Source: Luteimonas sp. MC1750 (GTDB taxonomy: Bacteria > Pseudomonadota > Gammaproteobacteria > Xanthomonadales > Xanthomonadaceae). From it: DNA of 64,000 bases. Of the stretch, positions 19,383 to 28,416 are shown piece after piece. How positions within the stretch are numbered: the first letter of the stretch is position 1; the number at the start of each line of letters is the position of its first letter. The translations under genes and the position numbers were made by a program. Where the stretch lies: NCBI RefSeq assembly GCF_016615955.1, contig NZ_CP067113.1, positions 2,294,001 through 2,358,000 on the forward strand, given 5' to 3'. The notes under the pieces were generated by a model. That model did no database searches, was not told where the DNA came from, and was given only the letters and a program-made list of their open reading frames with translations.

Positions 19383-20599
19383 CGAACGGCTCCGGCCCGG
19401 CAGGCATCCGGCACGTCGCCGCGATAGCCCATCGCGCCACCGGCCACGCCGGCCTGCAGCCCGGGCAGCGCCGCCAGCGCCACCAGCCCGGCGCTGCGCA
19501 GCAGCGAGGCGCCGTGCTCCGGATTCGAGCTGAGCCGCGCCAGGCCGTGGGAGAAGTCGAGGGTGCGGGCGCGGTCCTCGCGGCGGCGCCCGGCATAGGC
19601 CGACAGCAGGTCGGCATCGCCCGGATCCGCACCCTGGCGCGCCGCGGCGACCAGCAGTTCCGCCAGCACCAGCGCATCGCGCAGGCCGAGGTTGAAGCCC
19701 TGTGCGCCGACCGGGTGGATGCTCTGTGCGGCGTTGCCGACCAGCACGGCGCGCGCCGCGGTCGTGGTCGCGGCCCGCACCGCCACGGCCGGGTAGGCGC
19801 TGCGCGGACCCACCGACAGCAGCCGGCCCACGCGCCAGCCGAATGCGTCCTGCACGCGGGCGAGGAAGCCGGCGTCGTCCAGCGCCTGGACGCCCGGCGC
19901 ATGTTCGGCCGCCACGCCGTGGACCAGGCCCCAGGCACGGTCGCCCCGCGGCAGCAGCGCGGTGGGGCCGTCGTCGCCAAGGCGCTCGTAGGCGGTGCCG
20001 TCAGGCGCGCGGGCGGCGCGCAGGCGCGCGACCAGCAGCACCTGGCGGTAATCGTGGCGGCTGGCCTCGATCCCCAGCGCATCGCGCACCCCGCTGGCCG
20101 CGCCATCGGCGGCGACCACCAGGCGCGCGCGCAGCTGCGAAGGCCCGGCCCCGGCCAGGTCGAGTACGCGGCAACCCCCGGCATCGGCGGCGAAGCCGGT
20201 GAAGCGGGTCCCGCGGTGCCGCACCAGTCCCTGCACTTCGGCCAGCCGCGCCTCGAGCGCCTCGCCGAAGTCGCGCGCCACGACCACCTGGCCGAACGCC
20301 GTGCGGCCGTGGTCCGCGGCCTGCATCAGCACCCGGCCGAAGTCGCCGCGGCGGCTGACGTGGATGCGCGCGATCGCACCGGTGGGCGCGCGCAGGCGCT
20401 GCATCACCCCGAGCCGGGTCAGTGCATTGACCGTGGCCTCGGCGAAGCTGAGGTTGCGCTCGTCGAAGACCGCCGGCATCGCCGCCGCCGGAGCGGCTTC
20501 GACCATCGCGACGTCCAGGCCGCTGCCCTCCAGCGCGATGGCCAGGCTCGCACCCACCAGCCCGCCACCGATGATCACCACGTCGTGAGTCGCCGTCAT
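19379..20599 (-). CDS. ubiH: 2-octaprenyl-6-methoxyphenol hydroxylase-like protein
   Basis: A 406-residue UbiH-type flavin hydroxylase. DVVIIGGGLVGASLAIALEG at residues about 6-25 binds FAD. DERNLSFAEATVNALTRLGV is a signature region of the UbiH branch. VVAADGAASGVRDALG is the DG motif, and GNAAQSIHPVGAQGFNLGLRDA the C-terminal FAD contact. It hydroxylates the ring in ubiquinone synthesis. The ATG at 20599 was chosen over upstream codons because the homologous part begins there. It is divergent from the BtuM-like gene across 79 bp; TAGAAT at 20636-20641 is a possible -10 for the latter. Confidence 0.9.
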   Translation of the reverse strand: MTATHDVVIIGGGLVGASLAIALEGSGLDVAMVEAAPAAAMPAVFDERNLSFAEATVNALTRLGVMQRLRAPTGAIARIHVSRRGDFGRVLMQAADHGRTAFGQVVVARDFGEALEARLAEVQGLVRHRGTRFTGFAADAGGCRVLDLAGAGPSQLRARLVVAADGAASGVRDALGIEASRHDYRQVLLVARLRAARAPDGTAYERLGDDGPTALLPRGDRAWGLVHGVAAEHAPGVQALDDAGFLARVQDAFGWRVGRLLSVGPRSAYPAVAVRAATTTAARAVLVGNAAQSIHPVGAQGFNLGLRDALVLAELLVAAARQGADPGDADLLSAYAGRRREDRARTLDFSHGLARLSSNPEHGASLLRSAGLVALAALPGLQAGVAGGAMGYRGDVPDACRAGAVR

Positions 20600-20678
20600 C
20601 CACGCATGATACGGCCGCCCGGCGCCGCGGTTCGCTAGAATGGCCGCCGACCTGCAATTCCCGGAGCCGCCAGCGCCC

Positions 20679-21275
20679 ATGAACACCACCCTGCACCGCG
20701 CCATCGTCCTGTCGCTGCTCGCGCTCCTCATGGCCGCCACGCGCAGCCATGTCTTCACCCACTTCACCCCGGTGCCGGATGCGTCGTGGGCGGTGTTCCT
20801 GATCGGCGGCTTCTACCTGCGCGACTGGGCCCGCTGGGCCTTCCCGGCGCTGATGGCGCTGGCGGTGGCGATCGACTGGATGGTGATCCGCGGCCAGGGC
20901 ATGGACTTCTTCGCCCACTACTGCGTGTCGCCGGGCTACTGGATGCTGGTGCCCGCGCACGCGGCGATGTGGGCCGGCGGCCACTGGCTGGGCCGCCATT
21001 ACAGTGGCGCCAGCCTGGGCGCCCTGGTGCGCCTGGCGGCGGTGGTGGTCGCTGCCACCGCGACCTGCCACCTGTTCGCGCAGGGCGGCTTCTACTGGCT
21101 GTCGGCGGCGGTCGCCGAGCCGACGCTGGCCGGCTGGGCCGCCAACTACGGCCACTGGATCGGACCCTACCTCGGCTCCACCGCCATGTTCGTGGCCGTT
21201 GCCGCGGCGGCGCAGGCGGTGTCGGAGGTCGTGGCCCGCCATTCGGCGGCCACCCGGCAGCAGACGCGTCGCTGA
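20679..21275 (+). CDS. Probable BtuM-type vitamin B12 transporter (ECF S-component-like)
   Basis: A 198-residue integral membrane protein with about six spans. Seen: N-terminal helix to about residue 21, the loop VFTHFTPVPDASWAVFLIGGFYLRDW with no charged span, then AHYCVSPGYWML with a single Cys at residue 82, and two late spans. The size, the FTPV-x-ASWAVF loop and the Cys near position 80 fit BtuM, a solitary ECF-type B12 transporter of Gram-negative bacteria whose Cys80 coordinates cobalt and decyanates cyanocobalamin. The gene lies six bases upstream of a PduO-type cobalamin adenosyltransferase, which supports a B12 role. This is recall of the family, not a search; a general DUF6580-like membrane protein is the alternative. 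Confidence 0.6.
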   Translation: MNTTLHRAIVLSLLALLMAATRSHVFTHFTPVPDASWAVFLIGGFYLRDWARWAFPALMALAVAIDWMVIRGQGMDFFAHYCVSPGYWMLVPAHAAMWAGGHWLGRHYSGASLGALVRLAAVVVAATATCHLFAQGGFYWLSAAVAEPTLAGWAANYGHWIGPYLGSTAMFVAVAAAAQAVSEVVARHSAATRQQTRR

Positions 21276-21280
21276 GCACG

Positions 21281-21835
21281 ATGGGCAACCGCCTTTCGAA
21301 GATCTACACGCGCACCGGCGATGACGGCAGCACCGGCCTGGGCGACGGCAGCCGCACCGGCAAGGATTCGCTGCGCGTCGAGGCCTATGGCACCGTCGAC
21401 GAGGCGAACGCCTGCATCGGCGTGATGCTGGCCGCCGGGGTCCCGGCCGCGGTGCAGGAGCTGCTGACCGCGGTGCAGCACCAGCTGTTCGACCTCGGCG
21501 GCGAGCTCTGCATCCCGGGCCATGCCGCGATCGACGATGACGACGTGGCCCGCCTGGAACAGCACCTCGACCGCTTCAACGCCGACCTCCCGCCGCTGAA
21601 GGAGTTCATCCTGCCCGGCGGCGGCGAAGCGTCGGCGCGCTGCCACGTGGCGCGCACCGTCGTCCGTCGCGCCGAGCGCTGCACGGTGGCGCTGGCGCGG
21701 GTCGAAGACGTCCGCCCGCAGGCGGTGCGCTACCTCAACCGCCTGTCCGATCTGCTCTTCGTGCTCGGTCGCGTGCTGGCACGCGAGGGCGGCCACGGCG
21801 AGGTCACCTGGCAGCACGAGCGACGCCGGGGCTGA
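21281..21835 (+). CDS. Cob(I)alamin adenosyltransferase, PduO type
   Basis: A 184-residue protein that transfers adenosyl from ATP to cob(I)alamin, giving coenzyme B12. [19 protein letters not shown] at the N-terminus is the ATP-binding motif. [15 protein letters not shown] and the C-terminal [15 protein letters not shown] and [14 protein letters not shown] are strongly conserved in PduO-type enzymes, which form trimeric helical bundles. The start ATG lies 6 bases after the BtuM-like gene, and the next gene begins 3 bases after its stop, implying one transcript. Confidence 0.93.
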   Translation: MGNRLSKIYTRTGDDGSTGLGDGSRTGKDSLRVEAYGTVDEANACIGVMLAAGVPAAVQELLTAVQHQLFDLGGELCIPGHAAIDDDDVARLEQHLDRFNADLPPLKEFILPGGGEASARCHVARTVVRRAERCTVALARVEDVRPQAVRYLNRLSDLLFVLGRVLAREGGHGEVTWQHERRRG

Positions 21836-21837
21836 GC

Positions 21838-22779
21838 GTGGGCGCGAAGCCGCTGCCGGTGTTCACCCACGCAGCGTGCTTCGGGCATGACACCGGCCCC
21901 GGACACGTCGAGGTCCCGGCCCGCCTGGGCGCAGTGGTGACCGCGCTGCGCGACCACCTCCCGGACATCGAATGGCTGGAAGCCCCGCGCGCCACGCGCG
22001 GCCAGCTGCTGCGCGTGCACGACCCCCTGCTGCTGCACGCGATCCTCGAGTCCGCGTCCGACGCCACGGTCCGGCTGGATCCCGACACCGTGCTCTCGCC
22101 GGGCTCGCCCGAGGCCGCCCTGCGCGCGGCCGGCGCCGTGGTCGCCGCGGTCGACCTGGTCATGGGCGGTGTCGCCGAGGCGGCCTTCTGTGCCGTGCGC
22201 CCGCCGGGCCACCATGCGACCGCGGCCCATGCGATGGGGTTCTGCCTCTTCAACAACGTCGCCGTGGGCGCCGCGCACGCGCTGGAGCGCCATGGCCTGG
22301 CCCGGGTGGCCGTGGTCGACTTCGACGTGCACCACGGCAACGGCACCCAGGCGATCTTCGCGGCCGAGGACCGGGTGCTCTATGCCAGTGCGCACGAGAT
22401 GCCGCTGTTTCCCGAAAGCGGCGACCCGCGCGAGCGCAGCGCCGGCCTGCACGTGCACAACGCCGCGCTGCGCGCCGGAACCGGCAGCCACCGCTTCCGC
22501 GAGGCCTGGCGCGAGCGCCTGCTGCCGGCCATCGACGCGTTCGAGCCTCAGCTGGTGATGGTGTCCGCCGGCTTCGACGGCCATCGCGCCGATCCGGTGG
22601 CGCACATCGAGCTCGAAGCCGACGACTTCGCCTGGCTGACCGCCGAGCTCGCCGCGATCGCCGAACGCCATGCGGGCGGCCGGATCGTCTCGGTGCTCGA
22701 AGGCGGCTACGACCTCGGTGCGCTGGCCGAATGCAGCATCGCCCACGTCCGCGCCCTTGCCGCCGGAGCGCCCGGGTGA
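21838..22779 (+). CDS. Histone deacetylase-family (acetoin utilisation/AphA-like) amidohydrolase
   Basis: A 313-residue zinc-dependent deacetylase fold. RPPGHHA (121-127) carries the tandem catalytic His. [11 protein letters not shown] (161-171) and [10 protein letters not shown] (Asp247) give the zinc ligands Asp163, His165 and Asp247. EGGYDLGAL is the C-terminal signature. Bacterial members deacetylate acetylpolyamines or acetylated proteins; the substrate is not known here. The start is a GTG three bases after the adenosyltransferase stop, so co-transcription is likely, although no functional link to B12 is apparent. Confidence 0.9.
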   Translation: MGAKPLPVFTHAACFGHDTGPGHVEVPARLGAVVTALRDHLPDIEWLEAPRATRGQLLRVHDPLLLHAILESASDATVRLDPDTVLSPGSPEAALRAAGAVVAAVDLVMGGVAEAAFCAVRPPGHHATAAHAMGFCLFNNVAVGAAHALERHGLARVAVVDFDVHHGNGTQAIFAAEDRVLYASAHEMPLFPESGDPRERSAGLHVHNAALRAGTGSHRFREAWRERLLPAIDAFEPQLVMVSAGFDGHRADPVAHIELEADDFAWLTAELAAIAERHAGGRIVSVLEGGYDLGALAECSIAHVRALAAGAPG

Positions 22780-22865
22780 CGCGCCAGCGTTCACGGGCCA
22801 TGCATTGCCGCTGCACGGGGGATGCGGCAAGCTAGCCGCCGCTTCTTCCCCCCCGGAAATCCTGC

Positions 22866-25280
22866 GTGCGCCAAGCCTCCCGCCTGCTCCCGCTGCCGCT
22901 GTGCATCGCCTCGGTCCTGGCCATGCACCACCCCGGCGCGATGGCGCGCGACGACATCGAGCCCGACTGGGGCCTGTGTCCGCTGGTGGAGTCGGTGCCT
23001 GCGTTCCCGGACGCCCAGCCGGCCACCGGCGCGCCGGCCGACCGCGCGGCTCAGCCCACCGACATCGCCGGCGACACCCTTGCCGGCGTCGACGGCGAAA
23101 GCGTCGAGTACTCCGGCAACGTCACCCTGCGCCGCGGCGACCAGTTCCTCGGCGCCGACAACCTGGAATACCGCGCCGGCGATTCCACCTATGTCGCCAG
23201 CGGCCGCGTGCGCTACCAGGACTCGGGCATGCGCCTGGTCGCCGAGCACCTGGAAGGCGACCAGGAGGCCGATACCCACCGCGTCGACAACGTCACCTAC
23301 CAGCTCACCGAGCGCCGCGGCAACGGCGGCGCCGAGCGCATCGAGATGAAGGGCTCGCAGGGCGCGCTGTACGGCTCCACCTATTCAACCTGCCCGCCGG
23401 ACGACCGCTGGTGGGAGCTGCGCGCCGAGCGCATCGAGATCGACAACGACAAGGGCCAGGGCGTTGCCCGCAACGCGACGCTGCGGGTGGGCAAGGTGCC
23501 GGTGCTGTACGTGCCGATCTTCGCCTTCCCGACCGACAGCCGCCGCAAGACCGGCCTGCTGTACCCCGCCATCGGGTACTCCAGCCGCAACGGCTTCGAC
23601 TGGCGCCAGCCGATCTACCTCAACCTCGCGCCGAACTACGACATGACGCTCGAGCCCCGGCTGATGACCCGGCGCGGGCTGCTGCTCGGCACCGAGTTCC
23701 GCTATCTCACCAAGGATGGCGGCGGCAACCTGGAAGTCGAGTACCTGCCGTCCGACCGCCTCGCCGAAGACGGGCGCCAGGAAGAGATCGACCTCGGCAT
23801 CCGGCCCGAGAACCGCCGCAAGGAGAACCGCGGCATGCTGCGCTTCCAGGCCGTCGAGGGGCTCGACGCCAACTGGCAGGCGCGCACCTTCCTGGCCTGG
23901 ATCAGCGATCCGCGCTACGTCGAGGACTCCACCAGCAACCTCAACGGCGCCACCGACTTCTCGATCAAGAGCGACATCGGCGTGTACGGCCGCGGGCGCA
24001 CCTGGGACGCCGGCCTGATGGCCGACTACTGGCAGCTCGGCGACTACACCCAGCCGGAACTGATTCTGCCCTACAACCGCCTGCCGCGGCTGTACGCGAA
24101 CTGGGAGGACCGGTTCGGCCGGTTCGTCGCCGGCGCCTCGGTGGACGCCACGCGCTTCGAGCACATCGACAGCCGCAGCCGCCCCGGGGGCAGCCGCGTG
24201 GACGTCCGGCCGTGGGTGTCGATGCCGCTGGAAGGCGCGGCCTGGTTCGTCACGCCCACCCTGGCCTGGCGCTACACCGGCTACCAGCTCGAGGACGAGC
24301 TGGCGCAGGGGCTGACCGCGTATACCGGTGCCGCGCCCGACACCTCGCCCTCGCGCAGCCTGCCGATCGCCACGGTCGATGCCGGCGTGTACTTCGACCG
24401 CACCACGATGTTCCGCGGCGAAGAACACGTGCAGACCCTCGAGCCGCGCCTGTTCTACGTCAACACGCCCTACCGCGACCAGTCCGGGCTGCCGCTGTTC
24501 GACACCCAGGCGATGTCCTACAGCTGGGGCCAGCTGTTCCGCGACAACCGCTTCACCGGCGCCGACCGCCAGGCCGACGCGAACCAGCTGACGCTGGCGC
24601 TGACCACGCGCCTGGTCAGCGCCGAGACCGGTCGCGAGAAGCTGTCCGCCAGCATCGGCCAGATCCGCTACTTCGAGGACTCCCGCGTGGGCCTGGTGCC
24701 CGGCTCGCCGGTGATCCCCGAGGGCAAGTCCACCTGGATCGCCGATGCCGACTACGAGGTCAACGACCGCTGGAGCGTCGGCGCCACCTACCACTGGAAT
24801 CCCGCCAGCCAGCAGGAAGACCTCGCCAGCCTGCGCACCCGCTACCTGCTCGGCGACGACGGCATCGTCAACCTCGCCTACCGCTACCGCCGCGACGCCG
24901 GCAGCGGCGCCGACCTGCTGGAACAGGTCGACTTCTCCTTCCTGTACCCGCTCAACCCGTCGTGGAGCCTGGTCGGGCGCTACTACTACTCGCTGCTCGA
25001 CAACCAGCTGCTGGAAGGCATCGCCGGCGTGCAGTGGGACAGCTGCTGCATGGCCGCGCGCCTGGTGGCGCGCCGCTACGTGCGCAACTTCCAGGGCGAA
25101 ATGAACGACGCCATCCAGCTCGAGATCGAGTTCAAGGGCCTCGGTTCCGCCGGCCCGAAAACGACCGACCGACTGCGCCGTGCTATCCTCGGCTATCACC
25201 GCGAGGACCTGTACCTGGTGCCTCCGCCCGAGGTCCGCAGCGACGTCGGCGCCCCGCCACCGGCCGACAATCTCCCATGA
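22866..25280 (+). CDS. lptD: LPS-assembly protein LptD
   Basis: An 804-residue outer membrane beta-barrel that inserts lipopolysaccharide into the outer leaflet. A signal peptide (residues about 1-27, ending AMA) is followed by the periplasmic OstA/LptA-like jellyroll (about 60-180). The C-terminal barrel contains the KVPVLYVPIFAFPTDSRRKTG signature. Cys38, a Cys at STCPPDDRWW, and the adjacent Cys pair in WDSCCMAARL fit the LptD disulfide arrangement. The start is a GTG. The last codons overlap surA (ATGA), as in many gammaproteobacteria, which couples LptD to its chaperone. Confidence 0.95.
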   Translation: MRQASRLLPLPLCIASVLAMHHPGAMARDDIEPDWGLCPLVESVPAFPDAQPATGAPADRAAQPTDIAGDTLAGVDGESVEYSGNVTLRRGDQFLGADNLEYRAGDSTYVASGRVRYQDSGMRLVAEHLEGDQEADTHRVDNVTYQLTERRGNGGAERIEMKGSQGALYGSTYSTCPPDDRWWELRAERIEIDNDKGQGVARNATLRVGKVPVLYVPIFAFPTDSRRKTGLLYPAIGYSSRNGFDWRQPIYLNLAPNYDMTLEPRLMTRRGLLLGTEFRYLTKDGGGNLEVEYLPSDRLAEDGRQEEIDLGIRPENRRKENRGMLRFQAVEGLDANWQARTFLAWISDPRYVEDSTSNLNGATDFSIKSDIGVYGRGRTWDAGLMADYWQLGDYTQPELILPYNRLPRLYANWEDRFGRFVAGASVDATRFEHIDSRSRPGGSRVDVRPWVSMPLEGAAWFVTPTLAWRYTGYQLEDELAQGLTAYTGAAPDTSPSRSLPIATVDAGVYFDRTTMFRGEEHVQTLEPRLFYVNTPYRDQSGLPLFDTQAMSYSWGQLFRDNRFTGADRQADANQLTLALTTRLVSAETGREKLSASIGQIRYFEDSRVGLVPGSPVIPEGKSTWIADADYEVNDRWSVGATYHWNPASQQEDLASLRTRYLLGDDGIVNLAYRYRRDAGSGADLLEQVDFSFLYPLNPSWSLVGRYYYSLLDNQLLEGIAGVQWDSCCMAARLVARRYVRNFQGEMNDAIQLEIEFKGLGSAGPKTTDRLRRAILGYHREDLYLVPPPEVRSDVGAPPPADNLP

Positions 25281-26584
25281 AGAACCGTTTCCTGACCGTT
25301 GCCCTCGTCCTCGCCGCGTGCCTGCCGCATGCCTACGCGCAGGACGTCCAGCCGATCGACGGCATCGCCGCGATCGTCGACGAGGACGTCATCCTCCAGA
25401 GCGAACTCGACCGCGCGGTGCGCAACATCACCGCCCAGTACGGCGACCGCGCCGGCCAGCTGCCGCCCGAGGCGGTGCTCCGCCGCCAGGTGCTCGAGCG
25501 CCTGATCCTGGTGCAGCTCCAGACCTCGCGCGCCAAGTCCACCGGCGTGCGCGTCGGCGAGGACGAGATCGACTCGGCGCTGGCCGCGATCGCGCGCCAG
25601 AACAACATGACCCCCGACCAGCTGCGCCAGCAGCTCGCCGCCGACGGCATGTCCTTCACCGAATTCCGCGGCTCGCTGTCCGACGAGCTGGCGATCCAGC
25701 GCCTGCGCCAGCGCTTCGCGCAGTCCTCGATCGTGGTGACCGATGCCGAACTCGACTCGGCCCTGGCGAGCCAGGCCGGCGGCACCCAGTACCAGCTGGC
25801 GAACATCCTGGTCGCCCTGCCCAACGGCGCCACGCCGGAGCAGATCGCCACCGCGCAGGAGAAGATCGACGGCGTCAAGGCGCTGCTCGACCGTGGCGAG
25901 ATGGATTTCCAGGCCGCGGCCGTGCGCTATTCCGACGGTCCCAACGCGCTTGAAGGCGGCGACCTCGGCTGGCGCAGCGCGGACGAGATTCCCTCGGCCT
26001 TCGCGAACGTCGTCGGCGGCATGCAGTCGGGCCAGGTGTTCGGTCCGGTACGCGGCCCCAGCGGCTTCCAGCTGCTGCAGCTGCGCGAGACCCGCGACGC
26101 CGGCGCCACCGGGTCCGGCGCAACGGTCACGCAGTACCAGGCGGCGCACATCCTCGTCCGCGGCGACGACGCGGCGGCCAGGACCAAAGTCGACGCGCTG
26201 CGCGCGCGCATCACCGCCGGCGAGGACTTCGCCGCCGTGGCGAACACCGGCTCCGACGACGCGGTGACCCGCGGACAGGGCGGCGACCTCGGCTGGTTCA
26301 TGCAGGACGACTTCGGCGCGCAGTTCGGCACCCAGGTCGCGGCGCTGCAGGACGGCGAAGTCTCGCAGCCCTTCCGCACCGAGGCCGGCTGGCACATCGT
26401 GCGTCGCACGGGGACGCGCCAGGCCGACGTCGGCGCCGAGAACCGCCGCAACCAGATGCGCGAGACCATCGGCCAGCGCAAGCTGGAAGACGAGTGGAAC
26501 CGCTTCCTGCGCCAGATGCGCAGCGAGGCCTATATCGACATCCGCCCCGCTTCGGGCGCCGCCGGCGTCTCCGACGGCAGCTGA
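25277..26584 (+). CDS. surA: Periplasmic peptidyl-prolyl isomerase and chaperone SurA
   Basis: A 435-residue periplasmic chaperone for outer membrane proteins. The signal peptide is cleaved after AYA (residue 21). The N-terminal chaperone domain contains QPIDGIAAIVDEDVILQSEL. Two parvulin (PPIC) domains follow, around residues 170-270 (QLANILVALP.. GGDLGWRSADEIP) and 283-382 (AAHILVRGDD.. GGDLGWFMQDD), then the C-terminal helix. The length is the same class as E. coli SurA (428). It starts within the lptD stop codon and is followed one base later by pdxA. Confidence 0.97.
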   Translation: MKNRFLTVALVLAACLPHAYAQDVQPIDGIAAIVDEDVILQSELDRAVRNITAQYGDRAGQLPPEAVLRRQVLERLILVQLQTSRAKSTGVRVGEDEIDSALAAIARQNNMTPDQLRQQLAADGMSFTEFRGSLSDELAIQRLRQRFAQSSIVVTDAELDSALASQAGGTQYQLANILVALPNGATPEQIATAQEKIDGVKALLDRGEMDFQAAAVRYSDGPNALEGGDLGWRSADEIPSAFANVVGGMQSGQVFGPVRGPSGFQLLQLRETRDAGATGSGATVTQYQAAHILVRGDDAAARTKVDALRARITAGEDFAAVANTGSDDAVTRGQGGDLGWFMQDDFGAQFGTQVAALQDGEVSQPFRTEAGWHIVRRTGTRQADVGAENRRNQMRETIGQRKLEDEWNRFLRQMRSEAYIDIRPASGAAGVSDGS

Positions 26585-26585
26585 G

Positions 26586-27575
26586 ATGCAGCGACCCCGG
26601 CTCGCGCTGGTCCCGGGTGAACCGGCCGGCGTGGGTCCGGAGCTGTGCGTACGCGCACTGCAGCGGTCGTGGACCGCGGACCTCCAGGTGTTCGGCGACC
26701 CGCGCGCGCTGCTGACGGCCGCGCGCCGCCTCGGGCTGCCGCTGGAGCAGCCGGCCCCTGACCTCCTGGTGGCGCCCGGCGGCCGCTTCGGACTGTGCCC
26801 GCTGCCGGCGGCCGTCGCCGTCGATCCGGGCTGCCCCGCCCCTGCCAACGCCGCCTCCACCGTGGCCGCCCTGCTGGCCGCCGCGGATGCCTGCAGCCGC
26901 GGCGACTGCCATGGCATGGTCACCGGGCCGGTGCACAAGGGCGCGGTCAACGACGGCGGCATCGCCTACACCGGGACCACCGGCCTGCTGGCCGCGCATG
27001 TCGCACGCGATGTCGTGATGATGCTGGCCAATCCGGCCATGCGCGTGGCGCTGGCGACCGTGCACCTGCCGCTGCGCGCGGTCGCCGACGCGCTGACGCC
27101 GGCCCTGCTCGAACGCACGCTGCGCATCCTGCACGCGGCGCTGCGCGAGGATTTCGGCATCGACGCCCCGGCCATCGCCGTGCTCGGCCTGAACCCGCAC
27201 GCCGGCGAGGATGGGCATCTGGGCCGCGAGGAGATCGAGGTGGTGATCCCGGTACTCGAACGCCTGCGGCTGGAGGGCATGCGCCTCGAGGGCCCGCTGC
27301 CCGCCGACACCGCCTTCCTGCCGGCGAAGCTCGCGCGCTTCGACGCGATCCTGGCGATGTACCACGACCAGGGCCTGCCGGTGCTCAAGCACGCGGGCTT
27401 CGAACAGGCGGTCAACATCAGCCTCGGCCTGCCCTGGCCGCGGGTCGCGGTCGACCATGGCACCGCCTTCGACCTGGCCGGCAGCGGCCGCGCCGACCCC
27501 TCGAGCCTGTTCGCCGCCATCGACACCTGCACCCGCCTGGCCGCCACGCGCGCCGCACGGAACCCCACGCCATGA
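26586..27575 (+). CDS. pdxA: 4-hydroxythreonine-4-phosphate dehydrogenase
   Basis: A 329-residue enzyme of pyridoxal phosphate synthesis. The N-terminal LVPGEPAGVGPEL is the family start motif. The three metal-binding His are present: His160 in TVHLPL, His205 in GLNPHAGEDG, His260 in MYHDQGLPVLK. Lys268, Asn277 and Arg286 of the substrate site are also present. The usual GHTE motif reads GTTG (residues 130-133), so the substrate-contacting His is replaced by Thr. Whether this is normal for the lineage cannot be judged here. It lies in the conserved surA-pdxA-rsmA order and its stop overlaps the rsmA start (ATGA). Confidence 0.93.
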   Translation: MQRPRLALVPGEPAGVGPELCVRALQRSWTADLQVFGDPRALLTAARRLGLPLEQPAPDLLVAPGGRFGLCPLPAAVAVDPGCPAPANAASTVAALLAAADACSRGDCHGMVTGPVHKGAVNDGGIAYTGTTGLLAAHVARDVVMMLANPAMRVALATVHLPLRAVADALTPALLERTLRILHAALREDFGIDAPAIAVLGLNPHAGEDGHLGREEIEVVIPVLERLRLEGMRLEGPLPADTAFLPAKLARFDAILAMYHDQGLPVLKHAGFEQAVNISLGLPWPRVAVDHGTAFDLAGSGRADPSSLFAAIDTCTRLAATRAARNPTP

Positions 27576-28381
27576 ACCAGCACGACGGCCACGACGGCCG
27601 CTTCCGCGAACCCGCCAAGAAGGCGCTCGGCCAGCACTTCCTGCACGATCGCGGGGTGGTCGACCGGATCATCCTCGCGGTGGATCCCAGGCCGGACGAG
27701 CACATCGTGGAGATCGGCCCGGGCCAGGGCGCGATGACCTTCCCGCTGCTCGAGCGCCACGGGCGCCTGACCGCGATCGAATTCGATCGCGACCTGCTGG
27801 CACCGCTCACGGTGCGCGCGCGCGCCCACGGCGAGCTCACCCTGGTCCACGCCAACGTGCTCGACGTCGACTTCACCGCGCTGGCCGCGGGCACGCCGCT
27901 GCGCCTGGTCGGCAACCTGCCCTACAACCTGTCTTCGCCGATCCTGTTCCACGCGCTCGACCATGCCGCGGCGGTGCGCGACATGCACTTCATGCTGCAG
28001 AAGGAAGTGGTCGACCGCATGGCCGCCGGCCCCGGCAGCAAGGTCTACGGCCGACTCAGCGTGATGCTGCAGGCCTGGTGCCGGGTCACCGCCCTGTTCG
28101 ACGTCGGCCCCGACGCATTCAGGCCTCCGCCGAGGGTGGACTCCGCGGTGGTCCGACTGGTGCCGCGCGATCCCGGCGAGGTCGGCATCGACGACCCGGC
28201 GCGCTTCGCGTCCGTCGTGCGCGCGGCCTTCGGCCAGCGCCGCAAGACCTTGCGCAACGCGCTCCAGACCCTGTGCGATGCGGACGCGATCAGCGCCGCG
28301 GGCATCGATCCGACGCGTCGCGCGGAGCAGCTGGACGTCGCGGATTTCATCCGCCTGGCGAACTCGCTTCCGCGCGCCTAG
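27572..28381 (+). CDS. rsmA: 16S rRNA N6,N6-dimethyladenosine transferase (KsgA)
   Basis: A 269-residue methyltransferase that dimethylates A1518 and A1519 of 16S rRNA. ALGQHFLHDRGVVDRI is the N-terminal signature. EIGPGQG (47-53) binds SAM, and NLPYNLSSP (115 onwards) is the catalytic motif IV. The C-terminal helical domain has FRPPPRVDSAVVRL. The length is normal (E. coli 273). It is coupled to pdxA by a 4-base overlap and followed by apaG after 35 bp. Confidence 0.97.
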   Translation: MNQHDGHDGRFREPAKKALGQHFLHDRGVVDRIILAVDPRPDEHIVEIGPGQGAMTFPLLERHGRLTAIEFDRDLLAPLTVRARAHGELTLVHANVLDVDFTALAAGTPLRLVGNLPYNLSSPILFHALDHAAAVRDMHFMLQKEVVDRMAAGPGSKVYGRLSVMLQAWCRVTALFDVGPDAFRPPPRVDSAVVRLVPRDPGEVGIDDPARFASVVRAAFGQRRKTLRNALQTLCDADAISAAGIDPTRRAEQLDVADFIRLANSLPRA

Positions 28382-28404
28382 TCCCGTCATTCACGCGCAG
28401 CGCT

Positions 28405-28410
28405 TACACT
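28405..28410 (+). promoter_or_regulatory. Possible -10 element of a leaderless apaG transcript
   Basis: TACACT lies exactly six bases before the apaG ATG, which would put transcription initiation at or next to the A of ATG. No Shine-Dalgarno-like sequence lies in the 35-base gap after rsmA. No good -35 was found. Confidence 0.3.
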
Positions 28411-28416
28411 CGTGAC

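Noticed and set aside
20600..20678. A cobalamin riboswitch upstream of the BtuM-like gene.
   Set aside because: The gap is only 79 bases, too short for the riboswitch, and no B12-box-like sequence was seen.
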